The notes: generated from the sequence alone by a model not told the origin. Counted from the first letter of the stretch, positions 40,181 through 49,273 are shown. The stretch is DNA of 64,000 bases from Roseicyclus marinus (GCF_030163795.1 NZ_JASJOF010000002.1:310001-374000), one strand, 5' to 3'. Made by a program: numbers and translations.

Positions 40181-41971
40181 ATGACCTTCACCACCCGCCC
40201 CGAGATCACCGGTACCTTCGGTGTCGCCACCTCGACCCATTGGATCGCCTCGGCGGTCGGCATGAAAATCCTCGAACAGGGCGGCAATGCCTTCGATGCT
40301 GCCGCCGCCATGGGCTTTGTCCTCAACGTGGTGGAGCCGCATCTGAACGGCCCGCTTGGCGACATGCCCCTCATGATCCGCACCGCCGGGGCCCCGGCGC
40401 CGCGCATGATCTGCGGTCAGGGCACGACGCCCGCCGGCGCTACCATCGCACATTACAAATCCGAAGGGCTGACGCTGATCCCCGGTTCAGGGTTGCTCGC
40501 CACGGTGATCCCCGGCGCCTTCGGGGCCTTCATGCTGATGCTGCGCGACCATGGCAGCCTGCCGCTCCGCCACATCCTTGAGCCCGCGATCCACTACGCC
40601 CGCCACGGCCACCCGATGCTGCCGCGCGTGGCGAACACCATCGCGGGCCTTGCCGATTTCTTCCGCGACGAATGGCCGACGTCCTACGCAACATGGCTGC
40701 CGGGCGGCAACGCGCCTGCGGCAGGCGCGCTGTTCTGCAACCCCGATCTCGCCGACACATGGGAACGCCTCGTGACCGAGGCGGAAAAAGCCACCGGCCG
40801 CGAGGCGCAGATCGAGGCCGCGCGCCATGCCTTCTACGAAGGCTTCATCGCCGAAGCCATCGACAGCTACATGGCTGAGGCCTGCGTGATGGATGCCGCC
40901 GGCGGGCGGCGCAAAGGCGTCCTCAACGGGCAGGACATGGCGACATGGCACGCCAGCTACGAGGATCCGCTGTCCGTCGACTATCAGGGCTGGACCGTCT
41001 GGAAGGGCGGCATGTGGACCCAAGGCCCGACGCTCCTGCAATCCTTGCGGATGCTCGAAGGGATCGACGTCGGCGCGATGGACCTGCGCGGGGCCGATTT
41101 CGTCCATACCGTGACCGAGACGATGAAACTCGCCTTCGCCGACCGCGAGGCCTATTACGGCGATCCCGACCACACCGACCTGCCGGTGGATACGCTCCTG
41201 TCCCGCGACTATGCCGCCCAGCGCCGCGCGCTGATAGGGGATCGCGCCTCGCGTGACCAGCGGCCCGGCCAGATCGCGGGGTATGAGGCATGGGCGCGCG
41301 CCGCCGTGGAACGCGCGGGTCGCGACATGGCGACAGGGCCCGGCGTCGGAGGGGGCGAACCCACCATGGCGCATCTGACCGAACGGCGCGGCGATACCGT
41401 CCATCTCGATGTGATCGACCGCTGGGGCAATTCGGTCTCGGCCACGCCCTCGGGCGGCTGGCTGCAATCCTCGCCCGTGGTTCCGGGCCTCGGGATGCCG
41501 CTCAATTCCCGCGCCCAGATGTTCTGGCTCGACGAGGGCCTGCCCACCTCGCTGGCGCCCGGCCGCCGCCCGCGCACGACGCTCTCCCCCTCCATGGGCC
41601 AGGCGCCCGACGGCACGGAACTGGCCTTCGGCACACCCGGCGGCGACCAGCAAGATCAGTGGCAGCTGATCTTGTTCCTGCGCCTCGTCCACGGGCAGAT
41701 GAACCTGCAAGAGGCGATCGACGCGCCCCTGTTCCACACCGGGCATTTCCAGTCGTCCTTCTACCCGCGCGGCACGCGGCCGGGTCACCTGATGGCCGAA
41801 CCCGCCTTCGGCGAGGCCGTGCTTCAGGCGCTCCGCGACAAGGGCCACGAGGTCGAGGTCTCCGAACCTTGGGCGGTCGGGCGTCTCACCGCCGCCTCCC
41901 GCGATACCGGCGGCATGCTCAGGGCTGCGGCGACCCCGCGCCTGATGCAGGCCTATGCCATCGGACGCTGA
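40181..41971 (+). CDS. gamma-glutamyltransferase homologue lacking catalytic Thr
   Basis: A 596-residue protein of the GGT (Ntn-hydrolase) family, which normally cleaves gamma-glutamyl bonds after self-processing at a threonine. The N-terminal GGNAFDAAAAM and LNVVEPHLNG segments, and the C-terminal AFGTPGGDQQDQWQ glycine pair, align well. At the position of the TTHYSVVD nucleophile the sequence is DTVHLDVIDRWGN, so the catalytic Thr is Val (about Val407). It also lacks a signal peptide, unlike periplasmic GGTs. It may be unprocessed and either non-catalytic or mechanistically different. It sits directly after the peptide transporter and 12 bp before a DUF1028 gene. Confidence 0.85.
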   Translation: MTFTTRPEITGTFGVATSTHWIASAVGMKILEQGGNAFDAAAAMGFVLNVVEPHLNGPLGDMPLMIRTAGAPAPRMICGQGTTPAGATIAHYKSEGLTLIPGSGLLATVIPGAFGAFMLMLRDHGSLPLRHILEPAIHYARHGHPMLPRVANTIAGLADFFRDEWPTSYATWLPGGNAPAAGALFCNPDLADTWERLVTEAEKATGREAQIEAARHAFYEGFIAEAIDSYMAEACVMDAAGGRRKGVLNGQDMATWHASYEDPLSVDYQGWTVWKGGMWTQGPTLLQSLRMLEGIDVGAMDLRGADFVHTVTETMKLAFADREAYYGDPDHTDLPVDTLLSRDYAAQRRALIGDRASRDQRPGQIAGYEAWARAAVERAGRDMATGPGVGGGEPTMAHLTERRGDTVHLDVIDRWGNSVSATPSGGWLQSSPVVPGLGMPLNSRAQMFWLDEGLPTSLAPGRRPRTTLSPSMGQAPDGTELAFGTPGGDQQDQWQLILFLRLVHGQMNLQEAIDAPLFHTGHFQSSFYPRGTRPGHLMAEPAFGEAVLQALRDKGHEVEVSEPWAVGRLTAASRDTGGMLRAAATPRLMQAYAIGR

Positions 41972-41983
41972 GGGGGGGCAGAG

Positions 41984-42739
41984 ATGACCTATTCCATCGT
42001 CGCGCGTGACCCCGAAACCGGCCATTACGGCGTGGCCGTTGCCAGCCGCTTCTTCGCCGTGGGCGCGCTGGTGCCCCATCTGCGGGGCGGCAAATGCGCG
42101 GTCGCCACGCAGGCTTTCGTCTCCCCCATCTGGGGGATGGAGGCCGCCGACCGCATGGCAAAGGGCGAGGCCGGGGCCGATGTGCTGGCCGACATGGTCG
42201 CGCGCGACGGCGGCCAGCATATCCGCCAGGTCCACATGATCGACAGCACCGGCCATATCGCAGCCCATACGGGCGCCAATTGCGTCGATTGGTGCGGCCA
42301 TGTGGCGGGCGACGGCGTCTCTGTCGCGGGCAACATGCTGGCAGGCCCCGACGTGATCGCGCAGACGCTTGCCGCCTATCAGGCGCACATGCACCTGCCG
42401 CTCGCCCAGCGCCTGATGACCGCGATGGAGGCGGGCGAGGTCGCGGGCGGCGACAAGCGCGGCACGCAATCGGCCGCACTCGTGATCCACAGGACAGAGG
42501 ATTATCCGTGGCTGTCGCTCCGTGCCGATGACCACATCGACCCCTTGGGCGAATTGCGCCGCCTCTACGACGTGGCCCACGAACGCTTTGTCCATGTCGC
42601 GGACGCCATGCCGACGCGCGACAATTTCTCGGGGACGACCGACCGCAGCGGCATCGACGCGGCCATCGCCGCCGAGGAGGCGAGACGCCGCGCCGCAGGT
42701 CGCGTCAGCCGCTCCTTCGCCACCGATCTGGGGGCCTGA
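41984..42739 (+). CDS. DUF1028 family protein
   Basis: A 251-residue DUF1028 protein. The MTYSIVARDPETGHYGVAVASRFFAVG start is the domain's signature, and the ATQAFVSPIWG and GVSVAGNML segments are also typical. The family has been placed in the Ntn-hydrolase superfamily. If the initiator Met is removed, Thr2 would be a candidate N-terminal nucleophile; that is inference. It lies 12 bp after the GGT-like gene in the GntR-peptide transporter operon, suggesting a hydrolase for the imported compound. The C-terminal region is helical and Ala/Arg-rich. Confidence 0.85.
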   Translation: MTYSIVARDPETGHYGVAVASRFFAVGALVPHLRGGKCAVATQAFVSPIWGMEAADRMAKGEAGADVLADMVARDGGQHIRQVHMIDSTGHIAAHTGANCVDWCGHVAGDGVSVAGNMLAGPDVIAQTLAAYQAHMHLPLAQRLMTAMEAGEVAGGDKRGTQSAALVIHRTEDYPWLSLRADDHIDPLGELRRLYDVAHERFVHVADAMPTRDNFSGTTDRSGIDAAIAAEEARRRAAGRVSRSFATDLGA

Positions 42740-42803
42740 GACCGGTACGGGTGGCACTCACCGGCCTTTGCCTTAGGTATCCTTGCCAAAAGGAAGCGCC
42801 GTC

Positions 42804-44075
42804 ATGATCGCCACTCGTACCTTCGCCCGCCTGACCGGGACAGCCCCGGACGACCTGCCTGATGAGGAGGCAAGGAACGGCCTCATCCATGTGGCCTCCC
42901 TGACCCTGACCAAGACGGCCGATGCGCTGATCGACCCAAAGCTGGTTCTGTCGTGGCTTATGTCCGCCCTCGGCGCGCCGGGCGCGATGATCGGCGCGCT
43001 GGTGCCCCTGCGCGAGGCGGGCGCGCTCTTGCCGCAACTCGCACTGGCCCGCTACGTGGAGTCCAGCCCCCAACGCAAACGGATCTGGGCAACGGCGGCG
43101 GCCCTTCAGGGGCTTGCCGCGCTCGGCATCGCCCTTGCCGCCCTGACGCTCGACGGCGCCGTTGCGGGTGGCGCGATCCTCGCCTGCCTCGGACTGCTCG
43201 CCATGGCGCGGGCGGGCGCATCGGTCAGCCAGAAAGACGCGCTCGCGCGCACCATCGCCAAGGGTCGGCGCGGCACCGTCACGGGCATCGCTGGATCGGT
43301 CGCGGCAACAAGCGTGCTGGCCGTGGGCGCGCTTCTGGCCACGGGTCTTTTCGAGACGGCGATCACCCCCCTTGCCGTGCTGGTCGCTGTGGCGGGCGCG
43401 GCCTTTCTGGTCGCCGCCGCGATCTTTCTGCGGCTTCGCGAACCGTCCCGAACGCCCGAAGACGCGGACAGGGATGGCGGGCTCTCCGCCCTCGTCGAAC
43501 CGATCCTCAGCGATGGCCAGTTGCGGCTTTTCGTGGCCTCGCGTGTCGCGCTGGCGGTCACGGCGCTGGCCCCGCCCTTCATCGTGCTCCTGTCGGCCAG
43601 CTCGGCACAGGCGTCGCTGGGCGACCTCGGGCCGCTTGTCATCGCCTCGACCTCGGCCTCCATCTCGGCGGCCTATGTCTGGGGACGGCTGTCGGACCGC
43701 TCCAGCCGCCAGACCCTGATGGCTGCGGGCGCACTGGCCGCGCTGGTCTTCGCGGCCATCGCCACCCTTGCCCTGAGCTTCGGCGGCCTTGGCGGCGCTT
43801 GGGGCGCGGCGGGGGCGATCTTTGCCGCGCAGATCGCCTACGAGGGCGTCCGCGCGGGCCGCAAGCTGCACCTCACCGACATGGCCGAGGATGCGTTCCG
43901 CGCCCGCTACACCGCGCTTTCGAACACGCTGGTCGGCGTGGCGCTCTTGGCGGGCGGTCTCTTCGGACTGGTGGCGGACCGGTTCGGCCCCGCCGTCGTG
44001 TTGCTGCTTTTCGCGGCAATCGCGGCCATCGGCGTTGCGCTGGCCCGTGGTCTGGACGAGGTTCAGACCGACTGA
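42804..44075 (+). CDS. MFS-type transporter
   Basis: A 423-residue membrane protein with about ten or more hydrophobic segments and an MFS-like organisation, including the loop motif VWGRLSDRSSRQTL between helices of the second half. The N-terminus is a soluble stretch of about 30 residues. The ATG at 42804 has AAAGGAA 8 bases upstream; a TTG at 42783 is less likely. It precedes eutB by 50 bp in the same direction, so it may import ethanolamine, but that role is position-based. The substrate is not evident from sequence. Confidence 0.75.
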   Translation: MIATRTFARLTGTAPDDLPDEEARNGLIHVASLTLTKTADALIDPKLVLSWLMSALGAPGAMIGALVPLREAGALLPQLALARYVESSPQRKRIWATAAALQGLAALGIALAALTLDGAVAGGAILACLGLLAMARAGASVSQKDALARTIAKGRRGTVTGIAGSVAATSVLAVGALLATGLFETAITPLAVLVAVAGAAFLVAAAIFLRLREPSRTPEDADRDGGLSALVEPILSDGQLRLFVASRVALAVTALAPPFIVLLSASSAQASLGDLGPLVIASTSASISAAYVWGRLSDRSSRQTLMAAGALAALVFAAIATLALSFGGLGGAWGAAGAIFAAQIAYEGVRAGRKLHLTDMAEDAFRARYTALSNTLVGVALLAGGLFGLVADRFGPAVVLLLFAAIAAIGVALARGLDEVQTD

Positions 44076-44125
44076 CCACCGCTTGCCCCTTGCCCGCGAC
44101 GCGGCAGAAGTGCTCAGCTTGCGCC

Positions 44126-45502
44126 ATGGCCTATCACATCGACCTGAACGGCACGCGCTACAACTTCCCCTCGCTCAAGGGGCTGCTCGCCCGCGCCTCG
44201 CCCGAACGCAGCGGCGATGCGCTGGCCGGTCTCGCCGCCGACGGCCCGCTGGAACGGATCGCCGCGCAGCATTGCCTGGCCGATGTGCCCCTGTCCGATT
44301 TCCTCGCGGACGTGCTGGAGGTCGAGGGCGATGGCGTCACCGCCCTCATCATGGCGCAGCATGACACCCGGGCCTTTGCGCCAGTCGCCTCGCTCACCGT
44401 GGGGGGCTTTCGCGACTGGCTCCTCGATCCCGCCACGACGGGCCAAACGCTGGCCCGCCTCGCCCCCGGCCTGACGCCCGAAATGGTCGCCGCCGTCTCC
44501 AAGATCATGCGCGCCCAAGACCTGATCGCCGTCGCCGCCAAGGTCGAGGTCGTCACGCGCTTTCGCTCGACCATCGGCCTGCGCGGCCGCCTGTCGACCC
44601 GCAACCAGCCCAACCACCCGACCGACGACAGCCGGGGCATCGCGCTCTCGGCGCTCGACGGGCTTTTGATGGGCGCGGGTGACGCGGTGATCGGGGTGAA
44701 CCCCGCCACCGACAGCCTGCCCGATTACATCCGCATCTGCGAGGTTCTGGACGCAATCCGCACCCAGCTTGAGATCCCCACGCAAACCTGTTGCCTCGGC
44801 CACGTCACAACCGCCCTCGCCGCGATGGAGGCCCGCGCGCCCGTCGACCTCGTCTTCCAATCCGTCGCCGGCTCGGACAAGGCCAACGCGGGCTTCGGCG
44901 TGACCCTCTCCCTGCTGGATGAAGCCGCCGAGGCCGTGGCGTCCCTGAACCGCGCGCCACCCGGCGCGAACCTGATGTATTTCGAAACCGGTCAGGGCGC
45001 GGCGCTGTCCGCCGATGCCCATCACGGCATGGACCAGCAGACGATGGAGGCGCGCGCCTATGCCGTGGCCCGCCGCTACCGCCCGCTTCTGGTCAACACG
45101 GTCGTGGGCTTCATCGGCCCGGAATACCTCGCCGATGGCAAGCAGATCACCCGCGCGGGGCTCGAGGATCACTTCTGCGGCAAGCTTCTGGGCCTGCCGA
45201 TGGGCGTCGACGTCTGCTACACCAATCACGCTTGGGCCGATCAGGACGACATGGATATTCTCCTGACGGCGCTTGCCACGGCCGGCGTGAATTTTGTCAT
45301 CACTGTGCCGGGCGGCGACGACATCATGCTCAATTACCAAAGCCTGTCCTTCCATGACGCGGCCTATATCCGCGACACGCTGGGACGGCCGCCCGCCCCC
45401 GAATTCGCCGAATGGATGGCCCGGCACGGGATCGGCACGCCAGACGCCGACCTGCCCCCGCTCGATGCCGCCCTGTCGCACCTGCGGCTGCCCGCAGCAT
45501 GA
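44126..45502 (+). CDS. eutB: ethanolamine ammonia-lyase large subunit
   Basis: A 458-residue catalytic subunit of the B12-dependent lyase converting ethanolamine to acetaldehyde and ammonia. STRNQPNHPTDDSRGIAL and LLMGAGDAVIGVNPATDS are EutB signatures, and MYFETGQGAALSADAHHG contributes the active-site region. The start is ATG 44126. The stop overlaps eutC (ATGA). No microcompartment shell, eutA reactivase or eutG is present, so the enzyme should work free in the cytoplasm. Confidence 0.95.
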   Translation: MAYHIDLNGTRYNFPSLKGLLARASPERSGDALAGLAADGPLERIAAQHCLADVPLSDFLADVLEVEGDGVTALIMAQHDTRAFAPVASLTVGGFRDWLLDPATTGQTLARLAPGLTPEMVAAVSKIMRAQDLIAVAAKVEVVTRFRSTIGLRGRLSTRNQPNHPTDDSRGIALSALDGLLMGAGDAVIGVNPATDSLPDYIRICEVLDAIRTQLEIPTQTCCLGHVTTALAAMEARAPVDLVFQSVAGSDKANAGFGVTLSLLDEAAEAVASLNRAPPGANLMYFETGQGAALSADAHHGMDQQTMEARAYAVARRYRPLLVNTVVGFIGPEYLADGKQITRAGLEDHFCGKLLGLPMGVDVCYTNHAWADQDDMDILLTALATAGVNFVITVPGGDDIMLNYQSLSFHDAAYIRDTLGRPPAPEFAEWMARHGIGTPDADLPPLDAALSHLRLPAA

Positions 45503-46248
45503 GCCCGAAGCCCCCCAGCCCCCGCGACGAAATCCGCGCCCTGACCGAGGCGCGGCTGACCTTCGGCCCCCGCGGACGGGCCATTGCCACGCCCGAAGCG
45601 CTGGCCTTCGCGCTCGACCATGCCCGGGCGCGGGCGGCGGTCGCGGCGGAACTGGACCTGCCCGCCCTGGCCTCGGCCCTCGGCCGGCTCGGGATGGCCC
45701 ATCGCACCGTGACCAGCGCGGCGGGTGACCGCGCGACCTTCATCCGCCGCCCCGACCTCGGCCGCCGCCTCCCCGAGACCGAGGCGGCGCAGCTTGCCGA
45801 TGCCTATCCCTGCGACGTCGCTCTGGTGTTGGGTGACGGGCTTTCCGCCACAGCGGTGGCGCTGAACGGCGTGGCCTTCCTGTCCGCGCTCTTTGACCGG
45901 CTGACCGCGATGGGCCTGCGGCTTTCGCCCGTCATCCTCGCCCGGCAGGCGCGCGTTGCGCTGGGGGACGGGATCGCTCGCGCCATGGGGGCGCAAACCG
46001 TGGTGATGGCGCTTGGCGAACGGCCCGGCCTGTCAGCGGCCGACAGCCTTGGGGCCTATGTCATCCACCTGCCCCGCCCCGACACGCCCGACAGCGCGCG
46101 CAACTGCATCTCGAACATCCGCAACGCGGGCCTTCCCGTGGCCGAAGCCGCCGATCAGGCCGCGCGCCTGATTGCTGCGATGCGCGCCACGGGCCAAAGC
46201 GGCGTCGATCTCAGCCGCGCCATGGCGGCAGGCACGCTCCCCCGCTGA
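45499..46248 (+). CDS. eutC: ethanolamine ammonia-lyase small subunit
   Basis: A 249-residue EutC subunit. LVLGDGLSATAVALNG contributes the cobalamin-binding part, and PDSARNCISNIRNAGLP is the C-terminal EutC hallmark. Its start overlaps the eutB stop, giving 1:1 translational coupling for the (EutB-EutC) complex. The C-terminus ends a few bases from the convergent TauE-like gene with no obvious hairpin between them. Confidence 0.94.
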   Translation: MSPKPPSPRDEIRALTEARLTFGPRGRAIATPEALAFALDHARARAAVAAELDLPALASALGRLGMAHRTVTSAAGDRATFIRRPDLGRRLPETEAAQLADAYPCDVALVLGDGLSATAVALNGVAFLSALFDRLTAMGLRLSPVILARQARVALGDGIARAMGAQTVVMALGERPGLSAADSLGAYVIHLPRPDTPDSARNCISNIRNAGLPVAEAADQAARLIAAMRATGQSGVDLSRAMAAGTLPR

Positions 46249-46255
46249 CAGCCCC

Positions 46256-47005
46256 TCAACCGGTCAGCCCCTGCCAGATCAGCCGCAACGAGATCAGCAC
46301 AAGGATCACATCCAGCGCCCGCTTGAACCCGTGATCGCTGATCCGGTTCAGCACGAACCGCCCCATCAGCGTCCCTGCCAGCCCCGCCGCGATCAGGGCC
46401 AAGATCACCATCGCCCAAGGCCCGAAGGCAAATCCCAAAAGCCCGAAGATCACCACCTTCAACCCGTGCTGCACCGTCATCAGCGTGGCATGGGTCGCCA
46501 CATGGTCATGGCGCGGCAGGGACAGCGATTTGGTGTAATTCGCGACGAACAGCCCCGTCGCGCCAAAGAACATCGTCAGGAAACTCGACACGCCCCCCGT
46601 CAGCCACGGCCAGCGCGACAACCAGCGCGGCGGCTTGGCAAAGACCGAATAGATGACAAAGGCCCCGACCCCGATCTGGACGACATTGGGCGGCAATTCC
46701 ACAACCACCGCGCCGCCGACACCTGCCCCCACCAGCGATCCGATCAAGAAACCGGGGATGACGGCCGCCCAGCTGATGTTGCGCCAAAGCATGATGGCCC
46801 GGCCCCCGTTCGACCCCAGCTGGACCACCCCGTGAACCGGGATCAGCGCCGCAGGTGGCACGAGACTTGCCATGATAGCCAGCAAGAGCCCGCCGCCGCC
46901 GATGCCCATCGCCACGGTGATCAGCGAGGCGATGAAGCTGAAGACCATGAGAACCCAGAATGACAGCTGCGACAGCCCTTCGGGCAGGACAAAAAGAAGA
47001 TCCAT
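46256..47005 (-). CDS. TauE/SafE-family permease
   Basis: A 249-residue membrane protein with about seven hydrophobic segments and the family's repeated pattern: FIASLITVAMGIGGGGLLLA in the first half and FLTMFFGATGLFVANY in the second. Members export sulfite, sulfoacetate or other organosulfonates, or import small anions. A substrate link to the cysteate-lyase-type gene 34 kb away is possible but weak. A promoter-like element lies upstream. Confidence 0.82.
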   Translation of the reverse strand: MDLLFVLPEGLSQLSFWVLMVFSFIASLITVAMGIGGGGLLLAIMASLVPPAALIPVHGVVQLGSNGGRAIMLWRNISWAAVIPGFLIGSLVGAGVGGAVVVELPPNVVQIGVGAFVIYSVFAKPPRWLSRWPWLTGGVSSFLTMFFGATGLFVANYTKSLSLPRHDHVATHATLMTVQHGLKVVIFGLLGFAFGPWAMVILALIAAGLAGTLMGRFVLNRISDHGFKRALDVILVLISLRLIWQGLTG

Positions 47006-47049
47006 CGCTCAGGGGTCTCCGGGGAATGGCGGCGCCGCATCGTTGGCTG

Positions 47050-47078
47050 CATACTGTTGTATACCGTTACGAAGTCAA
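47050..47078 (-). promoter_or_regulatory. candidate promoter of the TauE-like gene
   Basis: On the minus strand TTGACT (47078-47073) is followed after 17 bases by AGTATG, within TATACAACAGTATGC. It lies 45 bp before the start of the TauE-like gene. The -35 is good and the -10 is only fair. Confidence 0.35.
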
Positions 47079-47243
47079 GCCCCCGCCGCGCAGCCGCGAC
47101 ACCACCCCGCCCGACGCAACGGGCGCGCGACAGCCGCGCACGATCACCCCACGCCGGCATTGCACTTGGGCCACGTCTCTTTCGATGTTCCGCAAACTCC
47201 TTGCCTTGATTGGGGAAACGAGGGACAAGATATCAACCAAAGA

Positions 47244-47285
47244 GCGGGCCAACCCGCACCCTCCGGGCAGTAGTTCCGGGCAGTA
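47244..47285 (+). repeat. 5-prime-UTR hairpin and 11-bp direct repeats
   Basis: Just before the first glycosyltransferase gene there is a GCGGG-CCAA-CCCGC hairpin (47244-47257). An 11-bp direct repeat TCCGGGCAGTA follows, present twice with a 13-bp period (47262-47272 and 47275-47285). The second copy runs into AAAAAAGGGA, which serves as ribosome site for the GTG start. Function unknown; the repeat could be a regulatory leader or a slippage product. Confidence 0.5.
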
Positions 47286-47300
47286 AAAAAGGGACAATCC

Positions 47301-48110
47301 GTGCAACTCGACCGTCGCCCCGTCGCCTCCCTCTGGATCGGGGAAAAACTCCAATATCTCAATCAGCTGTGCCTCGTGTCGCATCTACGCCATGGGCATC
47401 CGGTCACGCTCTACTGCACCGATACCGTGCAAAATGTGCCCGAGGGCATCGTGGTGCGCCCCGCCTCTGAAATCATGGACATTCCCATGGATATCGTGGC
47501 CGAAACCTCCGCAAGCTTCCTGTCCAACGTCTTCCGCTACAAGATGATCCGCCAGACGGGCGCGATCTGGATCGATTGCGACGCCTTCTGCCACCGGCCC
47601 TTCCCCGACGATCAGGACTGGATCTTCGCAGGCCACGGCATGCGGGGTGCGCTCAATTGCGGCGTCGTGGGCCTGCCGCGCGACTGCGAACTGATGGACC
47701 GGCTGCTCGATTATTACGACAACCTGCCCGACGCTCCGCCGTGGTGGAACAAGCAACAGCGCAAGAAGCTGGAAAAGCAAAAGGACGCGCCCCACGCGGT
47801 CAAGATCTACCGCACCGAACGCACCGCCTTCGGCCCGCAGGCCTTCACGTGGTTCGCCCAGCAGACCGGCGATTTCGACCGCGCCATGACACCCGATGTC
47901 CTCTATCCGGTGCCCTTCCAGCTCAACGACATCTTCTACGACCCCCATGGCCGCGTCGAAGGCTGGTTCACCGACGCGACCCTGTCCGTCCATCTCTATA
48001 CCAACGGCACCAAACCGTGGTGGCGGCGCAACGTGCCGCTCGAAAACTCCTATGCCTGGCGCATGTGCCAGGAGGTCGGCATCGATCCTGCACAGGCGTT
48101 GGAAGACTGA
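47301..48110 (+). CDS. glycosyltransferase-like protein with DxD-type motif
   Basis: A 269-residue protein opening with MQLDRRPVASLWIGEKLQYLNQL, and a IWIDCDAFCHRPF motif (about residues 90-102) that fits the DxD metal/nucleotide-sugar site of sugar-transfer enzymes with a DXD-containing capsular/GT32-like fold. The later PFQLNDIFYDPHGR and LSVHLYTNG segments match that class. The start is GTG with AGGGA 8 bases upstream. It is the first of five glycosyltransferase-like genes in a row. Confidence 0.65.
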   Translation: MQLDRRPVASLWIGEKLQYLNQLCLVSHLRHGHPVTLYCTDTVQNVPEGIVVRPASEIMDIPMDIVAETSASFLSNVFRYKMIRQTGAIWIDCDAFCHRPFPDDQDWIFAGHGMRGALNCGVVGLPRDCELMDRLLDYYDNLPDAPPWWNKQQRKKLEKQKDAPHAVKIYRTERTAFGPQAFTWFAQQTGDFDRAMTPDVLYPVPFQLNDIFYDPHGRVEGWFTDATLSVHLYTNGTKPWWRRNVPLENSYAWRMCQEVGIDPAQALED

Positions 48111-48138
48111 CATCAAAGGCGCAAAGGAGGCAGTTTCC

Positions 48139-49263
48139 ATGCCCACCCCCGAGCCGCATCTCGATTTCGATCCGGACCGACCGATCAACTGGACCCCCGT
48201 GGTCCATCGCGACGTTGTCATGGTGCCGTGGGGCGACAACCCGCCCGGCGGCGCCAAGCGCGCGGCGGGCCTGTTTGATGCGCAAAACCGCTTTCTTCCC
48301 GAAGGCCATTGCTGGCGTTACCCGTTCGATCCGATCACCGTGGAACCGGTCCCGCCCTTGGCCGAGGGGCGGATCGAACGGCTCGAAGGGCGCTGGATGT
48401 TCGGCGGCCTGTTCTACGGGCATTTCGGCCATTTCCTCGTGGAAACGACCTCCCGCCTCTGGGCGACGGGGATGTTGGACGATCTCGACGGGCTGGTCTT
48501 CTACCCCAAACGGCTCCTGACCCATGAACGGCGCATGTTTCGCGAAACCATGCCTTTCTTCGAACTGTGCGGCCTGACCACGCTGGAATTGCGCGTCCCG
48601 CAAAAACCCGTCGTGATCGACGAATTGCTGACCCCGCCCCCCGGCTTCGGCATGGGCGAGATGATGGCGGGCCGCCCCGACTACCGCGACTGGATGCGCG
48701 CGAACATGGGCCGCGCCATCGCCCCCAACGGACCCGAGGCGATCTATGTCTCGCGCTCGCGCCTGCCCTCCAAACGCGGCTCCATCCTGATGGAGGATCG
48801 TCTCGAAGCACTTCTCGAGGCCGAGGGCTACACGATCATCCACCCGCAGGAAGAAACGCTCGAACGCCAGATCGAGATCTGGAAAGCCGCCCGCCGCGTC
48901 ATCGCGCTCGACGGATCAGCGCTGCATTTCGGGGCCATGCTGCTGGCCGAGGGCACAGAGGTCGCGATCCTCAACCGCGGTCCCTCCCAGAACATCGAGG
49001 ATTACATCCTCCAGTTCCGCGCCTTCGCCGGCATCGACCCGCTCCGGATCGACGCGCTCACCGGCTACTTCCATCCCGCCGACCAGCGCGTCGTGAAACG
49101 CGAGGTCATGGCCACCCTCGATTTCGAGGCCGTCGGTGCCGCGCTGCGCCGGGGCGGCTTCATCCGCTCCGACGCCGCATGGCAGAACCCCACCCGGGAC
49201 GAGATCCTTGCCGCCGCCGCCAAGGAGGCGCCGGATGGCACCCTCGACTGGACCGAGATCTGA
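48139..49263 (+). CDS. GT61-family glycosyltransferase
   Basis: A 374-residue protein of the GT61 (DUF563) family. It has the GHFGHFLVETTSRLW motif in the first third, then EAIYVSRSRLPSKRG and the LDGSALHFGAMLLAEGTEVAIL acceptor/nucleotide region. AGGAGG precedes the ATG at about 9 bases. Such enzymes transfer sugars onto surface or capsular glycans. It follows the first glycosyltransferase gene by 28 bp. Confidence 0.78.
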   Translation: MPTPEPHLDFDPDRPINWTPVVHRDVVMVPWGDNPPGGAKRAAGLFDAQNRFLPEGHCWRYPFDPITVEPVPPLAEGRIERLEGRWMFGGLFYGHFGHFLVETTSRLWATGMLDDLDGLVFYPKRLLTHERRMFRETMPFFELCGLTTLELRVPQKPVVIDELLTPPPGFGMGEMMAGRPDYRDWMRANMGRAIAPNGPEAIYVSRSRLPSKRGSILMEDRLEALLEAEGYTIIHPQEETLERQIEIWKAARRVIALDGSALHFGAMLLAEGTEVAILNRGPSQNIEDYILQFRAFAGIDPLRIDALTGYFHPADQRVVKREVMATLDFEAVGAALRRGGFIRSDAAWQNPTRDEILAAAAKEAPDGTLDWTEI

Positions 49264-49273
49264 GGACCCCGCC

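Noticed and set aside
46256-47005. Treating the TauE-like gene as the sulfite exporter for a cysteate pathway with the lyase at 11936-12937.
   Set aside because: The genes are 34 kb apart and unlinked, and the lyase may act on D-cysteine. The link is too weak to call a pathway.
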